Origin: Treponema sp.
GTDB taxonomy: Bacteria; Spirochaetota; Spirochaetia; Treponematales; Treponemataceae
Reading direction: 5' to 3'
NCBI RefSeq assembly: GCF_024696245.1
Contig: NZ_JAILGZ010000057.1
Location: forward strand, 1 to 54,704
DNA: 54,704 nucleotides
The notes below the pieces were generated by a model. That model made no database searches. It was given only the letters and a program-made list of their open reading frames with translations, and was not told where the DNA came from. A program made the position numbers and the translations under genes. Below are positions 33,580 to 41,971 of the stretch, piece by piece. Numbering within the stretch: the first letter of the stretch is position 1; each line of letters begins with the position of its first letter.

Positions 33580-34843
33580 AAATTGCCTGGTAAACAATAT
33601 CAATCTTTTCTTCATCCAGACTTGAGAATGCCACGCGAAGGGTATGTGCGTCAATGGATATTGTTCCGATTCCCTTGTCTTTAAGAAGCTTCTGTCTTAA
33701 AACTTCTGCATCTATTGTATCAAGGTGGAATGCCATAAAGTAACCTGAGTTAAATGGAAGAGGTTTAATAAAGTCACTTTTATGAGAAGCCAGGAATTTC
33801 TTTACAAGCTTGTATCTGTTTTCAAGAACCTTGCGGAATTCAATTTTTTCTGCCTGAATGTTTCCTTCTTTGTATGCCTTAAGAACCATAGACTGTGGTG
33901 GAGTAGAAGCGCAGGAAACAGAAGAACGGATTGCAGCCATAAGTTTTTTAACAAGAGCATCATAGTGAGCATCAGAAAGACCTTTGCAGCCAAAAGTAAT
34001 AAAGCCGCAGCGGAATCCCCATGCAAAGTCTTCTTTTGTAGGTCCGTCTATTTTTGCAGCAAGAACGTTTTCGTGAAGGTCACAAAGTTCTGCAAAAAGG
34101 GACTGTGGATATATGTCGTTTTCGTAGTTAAGTCCAAAGTATGCGTCGTCGCACCATACCATAACTTTTGTACCCTTTTCTGCCAGTTCCTTAACAATAG
34201 CGATAATACGGGCAGCTTCTTCCTTTACAGGGGAATAACCTGAAGGATTCTGAGGGAAGTTAAGGATTACCCTTACTGAACCGCCTGCAGCTTCTTTTTT
34301 AAGGCATTCTTCAAGACCGTCAACGTTGAATTTTCCGTCCTTAAAGATAGGGAACTGTGTAAAAGGTGCGTTTCTTCTTGCACTGGCAATAAGAACGTAG
34401 TTGTCCCAGGATGGATCTGCTGCAATAAGTCCCTTTCCTTCATCAAGGAAGAGGTCTGCAAGGTAAGAGATACCTGCTGTAAGACCTGGTACAAGTACAG
34501 GAAGTGAGAATGATTTTCCATCAAGACCAGGATTTTTTCTGATCATTTCCTCTTTCCAGAGAGCACGAAGATCAGGATTTCCTGCAGTTGGTGCATAAGC
34601 AACAAGTTCGCCGCTCTGAAGTTCAGGTGAGTATTTGCGAACAGAAGGAAGAATTGCAGGCTTACCGTTAATTACGGTCATGCCGATAGTTCCGTTGGCA
34701 ACTTTACCAAGTTTTTTGGCCTCGCCGCTCTGGGCTATAATTCCTTTAGGAAAGTAAAGGCGCTGTCCTAAATCAGAAAGCAGTTCTCCAGGTGTTGTGC
34801 CTGCAAGAAGGTCATTTAATTCTTGTGCTAATGGATTAATCAT
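33548..34843 (-). CDS. PLP-dependent aminotransferase, class I/II
   Basis: A 431-residue fold-type I aminotransferase. Visible signatures are YAPTAGNPDLRALW (cofactor ring region), VILNFPQNPSGYSP (Asn that binds PLP O3'), VMVWCDDAYFGL (Asp pairing with the PLP nitrogen), and DGPTKEDFAWGFRCGF with the probable Schiff-base Lys and conserved Gly-x-Arg. The substrate is undetermined. The start at 34843 is fixed by a near-consensus promoter ending 9 bases upstream; the longer open frame to 34939 runs through that promoter. It is coupled with a sugar-binding lipoprotein gene. Confidence 0.8.
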   Translation of the reverse strand: MINPLAQELNDLLAGTTPGELLSDLGQRLYFPKGIIAQSGEAKKLGKVANGTIGMTVINGKPAILPSVRKYSPELQSGELVAYAPTAGNPDLRALWKEEMIRKNPGLDGKSFSLPVLVPGLTAGISYLADLFLDEGKGLIAADPSWDNYVLIASARRNAPFTQFPIFKDGKFNVDGLEECLKKEAAGGSVRVILNFPQNPSGYSPVKEEAARIIAIVKELAEKGTKVMVWCDDAYFGLNYENDIYPQSLFAELCDLHENVLAAKIDGPTKEDFAWGFRCGFITFGCKGLSDAHYDALVKKLMAAIRSSVSCASTPPQSMVLKAYKEGNIQAEKIEFRKVLENRYKLVKKFLASHKSDFIKPLPFNSGYFMAFHLDTIDAEVLRQKLLKDKGIGTISIDAHTLRVAFSSLDEEKIDIVYQAIYDTAEELAKA

Positions 34844-34852
34844 AATGGGGGA

Positions 34853-34881
34853 ATTATAGTAACTTATGTAATTTTTATCAA
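34853..34881 (-). promoter_or_regulatory. Aminotransferase promoter (near-leaderless)
   Basis: On the minus strand: TTGATA (34881-34876), a 17-base spacer, perfect TATAAT (34858-34853), then 9 bases to the ATG at 34843. No Shine-Dalgarno is present. Confidence 0.65.
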
Positions 34882-35017
34882 TTAAATTAGGGTAAAATTG
34901 CATATTTATACAATAAATCCAGTATTTTTTTATAAACAAATGAATATAAAAACTCGACTTATAAAGATTAAACTGTTAATATGAAAATAGTAGTATTTTA
35001 TTTTAGGGGGAAAAGTG

Positions 35018-35974
35018 ATGAAAAGAATAATGGCATTGCTTGCAGCTGCATTTGTTTTAATGTTTACAGGCTGTCAGAAACAGGATCTTATCGTAGGTTT
35101 TGTTCAGGCCGGACACGAATCAGCATGGCGTATTGCAAACACAGATTCTTTCAAAGAAACTTTTGACGAAAACAGCGGATACGTTCTTGATATGTATGAC
35201 TGTAACGGAAGCCGCGAACTTCAGATAGAAGCAATACGTAAGCTTCTTGATGACGGAATTGATTATCTTGTAATAGCTCCTGTAGTAGAAGATGGATGGG
35301 AAGAAGTTCTCCGTGAAGCAAAGGAAGCAGATGTTCCTGTAATCCTGGTAGACAGACAGATCAGTGCAGATTCAAACTTCTATGACTGCTGGGTAGGAAG
35401 CTACTTTGTAGGAGAAGGTCGTAATGCAATTAACTGGCTTGAAAATTATATTTCAGGTCAGGAAAGAACTAAGAAATACCTGAACATTGTAAACATTCAG
35501 GGAACAATGGGTTCTTCTGCCCAGAAGGGACGTACACAGGGTCTTGATGAAGGTCTCCGTGCCCATTCAGACTGGAAGCTTGTAGGCCGTGATACTGCTA
35601 ACTTTAGTGAATCAGAAGGCTACAATGTAATGAAGAGAATTATTGATTCCATTGGTATTGAACTGATTGACGTTGTATATGCAGAAAATGATGACATGGC
35701 AATTGGTGCTGTAGATGCTATTCGTGAAGCAGGTAGGGAACCAGGAAAAGATGTTATTGTAATTTCCTTTGATGCCGGAAGACGTGCCCTTAATCTTGTA
35801 AAGGAAGGTACCATTAACTGTGCAGTTGAATGTAATCCTCTCCATGGTCCACTTGTAAAGGATATTATTGACAGAAAAGAAAAAGGCTTTGATCCGGAAA
35901 AGATTATGAACGTAAAGGAAAGTCTTTTTGACATTAATAACGTAGATGAAGTTCTTGAAAGCCGTACATACTAA
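35018..35974 (+). CDS. Periplasmic sugar-binding lipoprotein, RbsB/MglB type (orphan)
   Basis: A 318-residue protein. The signal LLAAAFVLMFTGC gives a lipoprotein (Cys about residue 19). The mature part is a type I periplasmic-binding fold: VGFVQAGHESAWRIANT, LVIAPVVEDGWEEVLREA, DVPVILVDRQIS, GLDEGLRAHSDW, VYAENDDMAIGAVDAIREAG and VISFDAGRRAL. These match ribose/galactose/xylose-type binders. No permease or ATPase is nearby, so it may feed a distant transporter or a chemoreceptor. The start is the ATG at 35018 after GGGGG; a GTG at 35015 is the less likely alternative. Confidence 0.85.
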   Translation: MKRIMALLAAAFVLMFTGCQKQDLIVGFVQAGHESAWRIANTDSFKETFDENSGYVLDMYDCNGSRELQIEAIRKLLDDGIDYLVIAPVVEDGWEEVLREAKEADVPVILVDRQISADSNFYDCWVGSYFVGEGRNAINWLENYISGQERTKKYLNIVNIQGTMGSSAQKGRTQGLDEGLRAHSDWKLVGRDTANFSESEGYNVMKRIIDSIGIELIDVVYAENDDMAIGAVDAIREAGREPGKDVIVISFDAGRRALNLVKEGTINCAVECNPLHGPLVKDIIDRKEKGFDPEKIMNVKESLFDINNVDEVLESRTY

Positions 35975-36005
35975 GGCTTAAGAAATACTGTCTTTTATAT
36001 AAAGA

Positions 36006-36051
36006 AACCGGTTACCTGAATAATGAATGTTCATGGCAGCCGGTTTTTTTT
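36006..36051 (+). terminator. Terminator of the RbsB/MglB-type gene
   Basis: AACCGG (36006-36011) and CCGGTT (36040-36045) stem with a 28-base loop, followed directly by a run of T. Confidence 0.8.
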
Positions 36052-36070
36052 ATGGAGAAAAAGAATTTAA

Positions 36071-36100
36071 AAATAAAAAAGCCCGCCACATAAGGCAGGC
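36071..36100 (-). terminator. ptsN terminator
   Basis: GCCCGCC (36081-36087) and GGCAGGC (36094-36100) pair fully on the minus strand with one G-U wobble. A T-rich tail (complement of 36071-36080) follows. Confidence 0.85.
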
Positions 36101-36121
36101 CTGCTAGATCGTTTCCAGAAA

Positions 36122-36568
36122 CTACTCTGTCAAAATCTTAATGATTTCAGCTTTGTCCTGTGTGTTCAGAATCTGAGCACGCTTGTCAGCTGATTTGAAG
36201 AGAAGGCTTACTTCAGCAAGGAACTGAAGGTGAGGACCGGTCTTGTTTACTGGTGACAAGGTCATGATGAAGATGCGGCATGGTTCCTGGTCAAGGCTGT
36301 CGAAATCAACAGGATTGTCAGAAATACCGATGCATGCAACAAGATCAGAAACTGCATCTGTTTTTCCGTGAGGAATAGCGATACCGTGTTTCATACCTGT
36401 AGACATTTTGCGCTCTCTGTCGAGTACAACTTCTTTAGCAGAAGCTTTATCTGTGACCTTTCCTGCTTTTACGAGGATGTCGAGCAATTCGTCGATAATC
36501 TCTTCTTTTGTAGTTCCCTTGAGGTGGAGTTCTACTGTTTCTGGTGTTAATACTGTTCTTAAGTCCAT
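36122..36568 (-). CDS. ptsN: PTS IIA protein of nitrogen-PTS type
   Basis: A 148-residue EIIA of the fructose/mannitol class. The phosphorylation site is in MKHGIAIPHGKTD (conserved His in IPHGK), and later PVNKTGPHLQFLAEVS gives the second conserved His region. A single IIA without IIB/IIC normally has a regulatory role, receiving phosphate from HPr or NPr. The gene has the best promoter of the window (consensus TTGACA, 17 bases, TAGAAT), which ends only 6 bases before the ATG. It stands alone. Its regulatory target is not visible here. Confidence 0.88.
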   Translation of the reverse strand: MDLRTVLTPETVELHLKGTTKEEIIDELLDILVKAGKVTDKASAKEVVLDRERKMSTGMKHGIAIPHGKTDAVSDLVACIGISDNPVDFDSLDQEPCRIFIMTLSPVNKTGPHLQFLAEVSLLFKSADKRAQILNTQDKAEIIKILTE

Positions 36569-36574
36569 GGTTTT

Positions 36575-36603
36575 ATTCTATGTTCGCCATAAATATTTGT
36601 CAA
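36575..36603 (-). promoter_or_regulatory. ptsN promoter (leaderless)
   Basis: On the minus strand: consensus TTGACA (36603-36598), a 17-base spacer, TAGAAT (36580-36575), then 6 bases to the ATG at 36568. No Shine-Dalgarno can fit. Confidence 0.75.
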
Positions 36604-36695
36604 GAAAAATAAAGGCTCCCATTCTTAGATTTTTCGTAAAAAATTACACTTTAATGCAATAAAAAGCAATCTTTATCAATAAATGTAATCTTTAC

Positions 36696-38486
36696 CTATA
36701 TTCCAAAGGCTGCCTTAACCTGTTTAATAAAATAGTCTCCTCTTTTTTGCAGGACACTGTCTTTTTGTGAAACTCCGGATTCCCAGAGGGATTTATTATA
36801 ACCCCAGCGTTCTGCCCGGTTTTCCATATAAGGTTCTGCTTCTTTTTTAAAGCTTTCAAGAAGGACTGAAGCATTGTCATAAGAAAAAGCTTCTTCTATA
36901 TATTGTGCTCTTTCAAGAAGCCTTTTTTTAAATTTCTGATTTTTTGCAGGCTGAGAAAGAATAATGTGTTCGCAAAGGGGCAGGTACCATTTTGTCTGTC
37001 CGTTAAGGCTGTGGTTAAGGCGTTCATTCCCCAGGTAATAATCAAAATAGCTTTTTTTACCGGAAGTCCAGTTGCTGTCTGCCAGTTTTGCATCGGCTGT
37101 TGCAGAAGAAAAGCCTACGTCCAGATCATGGAGTACAAAGCGCCACCTGCAGTCTCCGTAAGTATTGCCTTCTTCTATTTCTGCACTACGCCACATCCTG
37201 AGGTTGTTAAACATAAAGTCCCAGTTTCCGGCATAACCTTCAACAAGAATCAGGTCTATCAGGGAATCTATGTCTACAAGTTTACAGAAGTCTTCGTAAA
37301 CGGAATCCTGAGTAAAGTCTTTGTAATTTTCTGAATCCTGATCATAAAGAGTCTGACTTGCCCAGTCATAGCCTAATGCCAGGTAAAGTTCTTCAAGGGC
37401 TGCAAGGTTAAGGTTCTGGTCACCATCCTTTACAGAAAAATGGTATCTGGCGTAAGAAGTTTCTGCCGTATCTCCATTCCAGGGTCTGTCTACGTAAAGG
37501 ATGTTGTCGTCATTAATGCCGTAGTTGTATTCAAAATAATCGGCGTTGTAGTGTTCCCTTATCATGTAAAAGCCCCAGTATTCCCCGTTAAGATAGAGGA
37601 TGCAGGGCCTGTATGCTGCTGTTCCTACATTAAGGCCTGCATTGTAGGCAAGCTGCTGTATAAAGGCATCTGTAAACATTGCCCCGTAAAGGTCATTGCC
37701 CCCTACATGAAGCCTGAGTCTTTTTATCTGGCCTTCTACAGGGAGTTTTGTTCCGCAGCCCTTTCTGGAATTAAAGATATTCACTTTAGGAGCCTTGTTT
37801 TTATTACCATCCTGGTCTTTTTTAAAGTTAAGGTTGATTGTTCTTACAGGGTAGTAGCGGGTCCAGTTGCCGCCTCTTTTCATCTGGCTGCTTAAAGAAA
37901 AGAATTCATTTTTTGAATAGTCAAAGTATTCAAGCCAGGCCCGGTATTTTTCATCACTTCCTGTGGCAGGGTCGGTGTTGTAAAGGCCGCCATCTCCGTC
38001 TTCTCCTATCCAGCTTTCTGGAGGAGCGGTAAGGCAGATTACAGGAATTTTTGGCCTGCTGTTTATAATAAAGCTGCCTCTTTTTTTAGCTACAGTCTGG
38101 CCTTCCTGATTTACTTCAATAAAGGAAAGGGTATGCCCCCTGTCTATGTAGGAATAGCCTGAATACCCCTGCCAGGCTTTAACTGCAGGGGTAAGTACAT
38201 AGCCGGAGGTCTGGTTTTTAAGGCTTGTAACTGAATATTTTGTTCCTGAAAATTGTGGGGATGCAGCAGAAGCTTCACTGCCGTCTTTTGTATAGAAGAT
38301 AGTGTTATTTGAATCTTCCGGGGTAACTGTCAGCGAAAACTTTAAAGTATAAATGCCCGGATCATGGGAAAAACTTAAGGCAGAAGAGCTTTGGACTTTT
38401 GAATCAGCCTGACTTTTACAGGAAAAGAGGGAGGCTGTTATAAAAACTGTTACCAGTGGAAATAAAGATTTGCGGTACTTTTTCAT
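36696..38486 (-). CDS. CotH-kinase-family lipoprotein
   Basis: A 596-residue lipoprotein (signal VFITASLFSC, Cys about residue 23). Residues ~40-110 resemble a chitobiase C-terminal-type Ig module (IFYTKDGSEASAASPQFSG). The CotH-like core follows: RLRLHVGGNDLYGAMFTDAF, YLNGEYWGFYMIREHYN and RFVLHDLDVGF, the last carrying the metal-binding Asp pair expected of CotH protein kinases. Bacterial CotH proteins are often surface-exposed and linked to spore coats or polysaccharide systems. The start overlaps the patatin stop in an ATGA, so it is the second gene of a two-gene operon. The substrate is unknown. Confidence 0.78.
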   Translation of the reverse strand: MKKYRKSLFPLVTVFITASLFSCKSQADSKVQSSSALSFSHDPGIYTLKFSLTVTPEDSNNTIFYTKDGSEASAASPQFSGTKYSVTSLKNQTSGYVLTPAVKAWQGYSGYSYIDRGHTLSFIEVNQEGQTVAKKRGSFIINSRPKIPVICLTAPPESWIGEDGDGGLYNTDPATGSDEKYRAWLEYFDYSKNEFFSLSSQMKRGGNWTRYYPVRTINLNFKKDQDGNKNKAPKVNIFNSRKGCGTKLPVEGQIKRLRLHVGGNDLYGAMFTDAFIQQLAYNAGLNVGTAAYRPCILYLNGEYWGFYMIREHYNADYFEYNYGINDDNILYVDRPWNGDTAETSYARYHFSVKDGDQNLNLAALEELYLALGYDWASQTLYDQDSENYKDFTQDSVYEDFCKLVDIDSLIDLILVEGYAGNWDFMFNNLRMWRSAEIEEGNTYGDCRWRFVLHDLDVGFSSATADAKLADSNWTSGKKSYFDYYLGNERLNHSLNGQTKWYLPLCEHIILSQPAKNQKFKKRLLERAQYIEEAFSYDNASVLLESFKKEAEPYMENRAERWGYNKSLWESGVSQKDSVLQKRGDYFIKQVKAAFGI

Positions 38487-39331
38487 TGGCTTAAGTATTC
38501 CCTAAGGGCTGGAAGGAGGGACTGGGCTCTTTTGCGGCCTTCTTCGTAGACCCGTCTCAGTTCCTTTTCGTCTTTACAGGTTCTGCTTATTCCCAGGGAT
38601 TGTTCAGGGCAGATAACAAAGGCTTTACCCTGGTCCCTGGCTTTAAATACGTATTCAGTCTGGGCATTGTACATAAGGGGCCTGTTAATAATGGTTTTAA
38701 CAAGTTCCGGGTATTTTCTTAAGGCAATCTTCATTACTGAAGAAAGTTTTGAAGGCTTTTTGCGGTAAGATTCAGCCTGGGTTAATACAACTACATTTTT
38801 TGTACAGCCGGCACCTTCTGAAAACTTAAGGGGAATGGAATCAGATATTCCACCGTCAAGAAGCAGGGTTCCCTCTGCCTTAACCGGGGTAGAAACTAAA
38901 GGCATGGATGCAGAGGCCCTCATAAGTTCAAGTTCATCATAATTACAGGTAGAAAGCTTGTGGTAGCGGGGTGTGCCCTTAATAATATCCGTAGTAACTG
39001 CAAAGAATTCCATGGGATTATTCCTGAAGCTTTCAAAATCAAAGGGGTCCAGTTTTTCCGGCAGGGTGTGGTAGCAGAATTCAGCATTAAAAAGATTTCC
39101 TGTTTTTATAAGGGATGTAATGCTTGAATAGCGCTTGTCATGAGCAAAATTAATGTTGTAGCGTAAAGCCCTTCCTATCTGTCTGGACTTAAAGTTACAT
39201 CCAAAGGCTGCCCCTGCAGATACTCCTGTCGTCATGTCAAAAGTAATTCCTTCTTCAAGAAATACATCCAGAACACCGCTTGTAAAAAGTCCTCTCATGG
39301 CTCCGCCTTCAAGAACGAGACCTGTTTTCAT
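38483..39331 (-). CDS. Patatin-like phospholipase
   Basis: A 282-residue Ser-Asp lipid acyl hydrolase. The oxyanion-hole loop is LEGGAMRGLFTSGVLD, the nucleophile elbow GVSAGA (G-x-S-x-G), and the catalytic Asp is in LLDGGISDSIP. The closest layout is the bacterial YjjU/RssA type, cytoplasmic and without a signal peptide. Shine-Dalgarno GGAAGAGGAAG lies before the ATG. It shares a 4-base ATGA overlap with the CotH gene downstream. Likely substrates are phospholipids or lysophospholipids, not proven. Confidence 0.85.
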   Translation of the reverse strand: MKTGLVLEGGAMRGLFTSGVLDVFLEEGITFDMTTGVSAGAAFGCNFKSRQIGRALRYNINFAHDKRYSSITSLIKTGNLFNAEFCYHTLPEKLDPFDFESFRNNPMEFFAVTTDIIKGTPRYHKLSTCNYDELELMRASASMPLVSTPVKAEGTLLLDGGISDSIPLKFSEGAGCTKNVVVLTQAESYRKKPSKLSSVMKIALRKYPELVKTIINRPLMYNAQTEYVFKARDQGKAFVICPEQSLGISRTCKDEKELRRVYEEGRKRAQSLLPALREYLSQ

Positions 39332-39425
39332 AATATTCTTCCTCTTCCTTAAAAATAGAAGAAGAATAACATTTTGTAAACAAGAAAGTCCTATGTAAAA
39401 AACTGTATAAAATAGAAAATAAATA

Positions 39426-39454
39426 TTGAATGAAATTTTTTTAGGGATTAGAAT
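39426..39454 (+). promoter_or_regulatory. Ribulokinase-like gene promoter (with leader)
   Basis: TTGAAT (39426-39431), a 17-base spacer, TAGAAT (39449-39454). About 30 bases of leader precede the ATG at 39491, with ACGGGGGA as Shine-Dalgarno. Confidence 0.55.
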
Positions 39455-39490
39455 CTAAGAAAAGGTTTTCATAACACTTACGGGGGATTT

Positions 39491-41086
39491 ATGACTAAAG
39501 AAAAAATCATCGAAGAGATTTCCGGTGGAAAAGCAGTTTTAGGAATTGAATTTGGTTCAACAAGAATTAAGGCTGTTCTTATTAACAGCGAACATGAACC
39601 TGTTGCAGGCGGTGCTTTTGACTGGGAAAATTCACTTGTAGACGGCATCTGGACCTATTCACTCGATGAAATTCATAATGGAATTACAACAGCTTTTGCT
39701 GAAATGAAAAAAGACGTGGCAGAAAAGTACGGCGTTAAGCTTACAAAACTTGCTGCCCTTGGTATCAGTGCCATGATGCACGGATATCTTGCCTTTGATT
39801 CAAATGACAAGCTTCTTGTTCCATTCAGAACATGGCGTAACACAATTACTGGAGAAGCTTCAAAGGCCCTTACAGAGCTCTTTAACTATCCTATTCCTGA
39901 GCGCTGGAGTATTGCCCATCTTTATCAGGCAATTCTTAACAATGAAGCTCATGTTAAGGATGTTTCTTTCTTTACAACTCTTGCAGGTTATGTTCACTGG
40001 ATCCTTACAGGAAAAAAGGTTCTTGGTACAGGTGATGCTTCGGGCATGTTCCCTATTGATGATAAGACAGGTTCTTTTAATAAAAACATGATTGCTCAGT
40101 TTGACAATCTTGTTGCAGATAAGAATTTTGGATGGAAGCTTGAAAACATTCTTCCTGAAGTTCTTCCTGCAGGAAAAGAAGCCGGAACCCTTACTGCAGA
40201 AGGTGCTGCATGGCTTGACCGTGACGGTACTCTTGAAGCTGGCTGCCTGCTTGCTCCTCCTGAAGGTGATGCAGGTACCGGTATGGCTGCTACTAATTCA
40301 GTTGCTGCCCGCACTGGTAACGTAAGTGCCGGAACTTCAATCTTCAGCATGGTTGTTCTGGAAAAGCCTCTTGCAAAAACTTATCTTGGCCTTATTGATG
40401 TTGTAACAACTCCTGACGGAAAACCTGTTGCCATGGTTCACGGAAACAACTGTACCGGTGAATATGACAAGTGGATTAAAATGTTTGGAGAAGCTGCTGC
40501 CCTTTTAGGTGCAAAATTTGACAAGGGTGCCCTTTATGATGCCATGCTTATGGCTGCACTTAAGGGAGACAAGGACTGCGGCGGATGTGTTCCTTACAAT
40601 TATATTTCCGGAGAAAGCATTACCGGCTTTAATGAAGGACGTCCTCTTTTTGTACGTACTCAGAATGCCAGCCTTAACCTTGCAAACTTTATGAGAAGCC
40701 AGCTCTTTACAGCTCTCGCTGCCTTAAGGGTAGGAATGGATGTACTTTTTGATGAAAAAGTTCCTCTTGAACGTCTTACATGCCATGGCGGTTACTTTAA
40801 GACAGAAGGTGTAGGACTTCCATTTATGGCTGCTGCAATGCACACACCTGTAAGTGCCATGTCTACTGCCGGAGAAGGTGGTCCATGGGGAATGGCTGTT
40901 CTTGCTGCATACACAATTAACGGTAAGGGTGAATCTTTAAGCAGCTATCTTGAATCAAAGGTATTTGCTTCTGCTAAGGTAGAAACAGTTAAACCTGATG
41001 CTGCAGATGTAGAAGGATTTAATGTATTCCTTGAAAACTACAAGAAGGGCCTTGCTGCAGAAAGAGCTGCCGTAGAAAACCTTTAG
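39491..41086 (+). CDS. FGGY-family carbohydrate kinase, probable L-ribulokinase
   Basis: A 531-residue sugar kinase. The N-terminal ATPase strand is VLGIEFGSTRIKAVLINS, followed by GISAMMHGYLAFD. The second-domain phosphate loop region is RTGNVSAGTSIFSMVVLE, with CHGGYFKTEGVGLPFMAAAM near the end. The next gene is araD, so ribulose is the likely substrate: ATP + L-ribulose to L-ribulose-5-P. It looks unlike the classical enterobacterial AraB N-terminus and more like the FGGY kinases of Bacteroides-type arabinose operons. Xylulose remains possible. The isomerase araA is not in the window. Confidence 0.75.
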   Translation: MTKEKIIEEISGGKAVLGIEFGSTRIKAVLINSEHEPVAGGAFDWENSLVDGIWTYSLDEIHNGITTAFAEMKKDVAEKYGVKLTKLAALGISAMMHGYLAFDSNDKLLVPFRTWRNTITGEASKALTELFNYPIPERWSIAHLYQAILNNEAHVKDVSFFTTLAGYVHWILTGKKVLGTGDASGMFPIDDKTGSFNKNMIAQFDNLVADKNFGWKLENILPEVLPAGKEAGTLTAEGAAWLDRDGTLEAGCLLAPPEGDAGTGMAATNSVAARTGNVSAGTSIFSMVVLEKPLAKTYLGLIDVVTTPDGKPVAMVHGNNCTGEYDKWIKMFGEAAALLGAKFDKGALYDAMLMAALKGDKDCGGCVPYNYISGESITGFNEGRPLFVRTQNASLNLANFMRSQLFTALAALRVGMDVLFDEKVPLERLTCHGGYFKTEGVGLPFMAAAMHTPVSAMSTAGEGGPWGMAVLAAYTINGKGESLSSYLESKVFASAKVETVKPDAADVEGFNVFLENYKKGLAAERAAVENL

Positions 41087-41127
41087 TTCTGCTTATTTTA
41101 TGAATTTTATTTATCAGGGAGATAATT

Positions 41128-41847
41128 ATGTCAAAATATCAGTCTTTAAAAGATGAAGCTTTTGAAGCAAACATGCAGATTCCAGCCCAGCACCTTGCTT
41201 TGTATACCTGGGGAAATGTAAGTGCATTTGACCCGGATCTGGGCGTATTTGCCATTAAACCAAGCGGAGTTCCATATCCTGAACTTACAGCTGACAGTAT
41301 GGTTGTAGTAGACCTTGAAGGAAAGGTTGTGGAAGGTTCTTTAAGGCCTTCTTCTGATACTCCTACACATGCAGTTCTTTACAAGGAATTTGCAGTTGCA
41401 GACAAGGCTAAAATCAGGGGAATCATTCATACTCATTCAACTTTTGCCGTTTCATGGGCTCAGGCTCTTAAGCCGGTACCTCTTTTTGGAACTACTCATG
41501 CTGATCATATTCAGACAGAAGTTCCATGTACACCTTATCTTTCCAGGGAAGCTGTAGAAAATGACTATGAAAAAGAAACAGGAAACCTTATTGTAAGCCA
41601 TTTCCGTTCCCTTAAGCTTAATCCTGATGAAGTAAACATGGTTCTTGTTGGCGGACACGGACCTTTCTGCTGGGGTGCAAATGCTGCTAAATCCGTTTAC
41701 AATGCAGCTGTTCTTGAAGAAGTAAGCCACATGGCTATGAACACCCTTGCAATTAATCCTAAGGCAGATCCATTGCCTGATTATATCATTCAGAAGCATT
41801 ACTTAAGAAAGCACGGTCCTAATGCATATTACGGACAGTCTAAGTAA
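41128..41847 (+). CDS. araD: L-ribulose-5-phosphate 4-epimerase
   Basis: A 239-residue class II aldolase-fold epimerase converting L-ribulose-5-P to D-xylulose-5-P. Motifs are YTWGNVSAFD (substrate binding), IKPSGVPYPEL, THAVLYKEF, IIHTHSTFAVSWAQAL (Zn-binding His pair), LVGGHGPFCWG (third His region) and the closing HYLRKHGPNAYYGQ. The length matches AraD. An AGGGAGA Shine-Dalgarno precedes the ATG, 41 bases after the kinase gene, so the two form an operon ended by a long hairpin. Confidence 0.93.
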   Translation: MSKYQSLKDEAFEANMQIPAQHLALYTWGNVSAFDPDLGVFAIKPSGVPYPELTADSMVVVDLEGKVVEGSLRPSSDTPTHAVLYKEFAVADKAKIRGIIHTHSTFAVSWAQALKPVPLFGTTHADHIQTEVPCTPYLSREAVENDYEKETGNLIVSHFRSLKLNPDEVNMVLVGGHGPFCWGANAAKSVYNAAVLEEVSHMAMNTLAINPKADPLPDYIIQKHYLRKHGPNAYYGQSK

Positions 41848-41868
41848 GTCTTTTAAGGCTGAATGAAT

Positions 41869-41946
41869 ATACCCCGGAGGCTGGGGCTTTTCTGATACAG
41901 TTATACCTGTAAGCAGAAAGGCTGAGTGCACCGGGGTATTTTTTTT
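41869..41946 (+). terminator. Long composite terminator after araD
   Basis: Outer stem ATACCCCGG/CCGGGGTAT (41869-41877, 41931-41939) followed by T. Inside, CTTTTCTG can pair with CAGAAAGG (one wobble), and ACAG with CTGT at the tip. The whole hairpin is 71 bases, much longer than a usual terminator. Confidence 0.8.
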
Positions 41947-41971
41947 GGGAATCCTTTATATAGGAAATAAA

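Noticed and set aside
33580-33654. Upstream starts for the MalE-type lipoprotein inside the aminotransferase gene
   Set aside because: They would put ~25 polar residues ahead of a normal lipoprotein signal peptide.
35015-35017. GTG start for the RbsB/MglB-type lipoprotein
   Set aside because: It would add one residue only; the adjacent ATG at 35018 has better spacing to GGGGG.
39491-41847. A complete arabinose operon (araBAD)
   Set aside because: Kinase and epimerase are present, but no L-arabinose isomerase could be found in the window.
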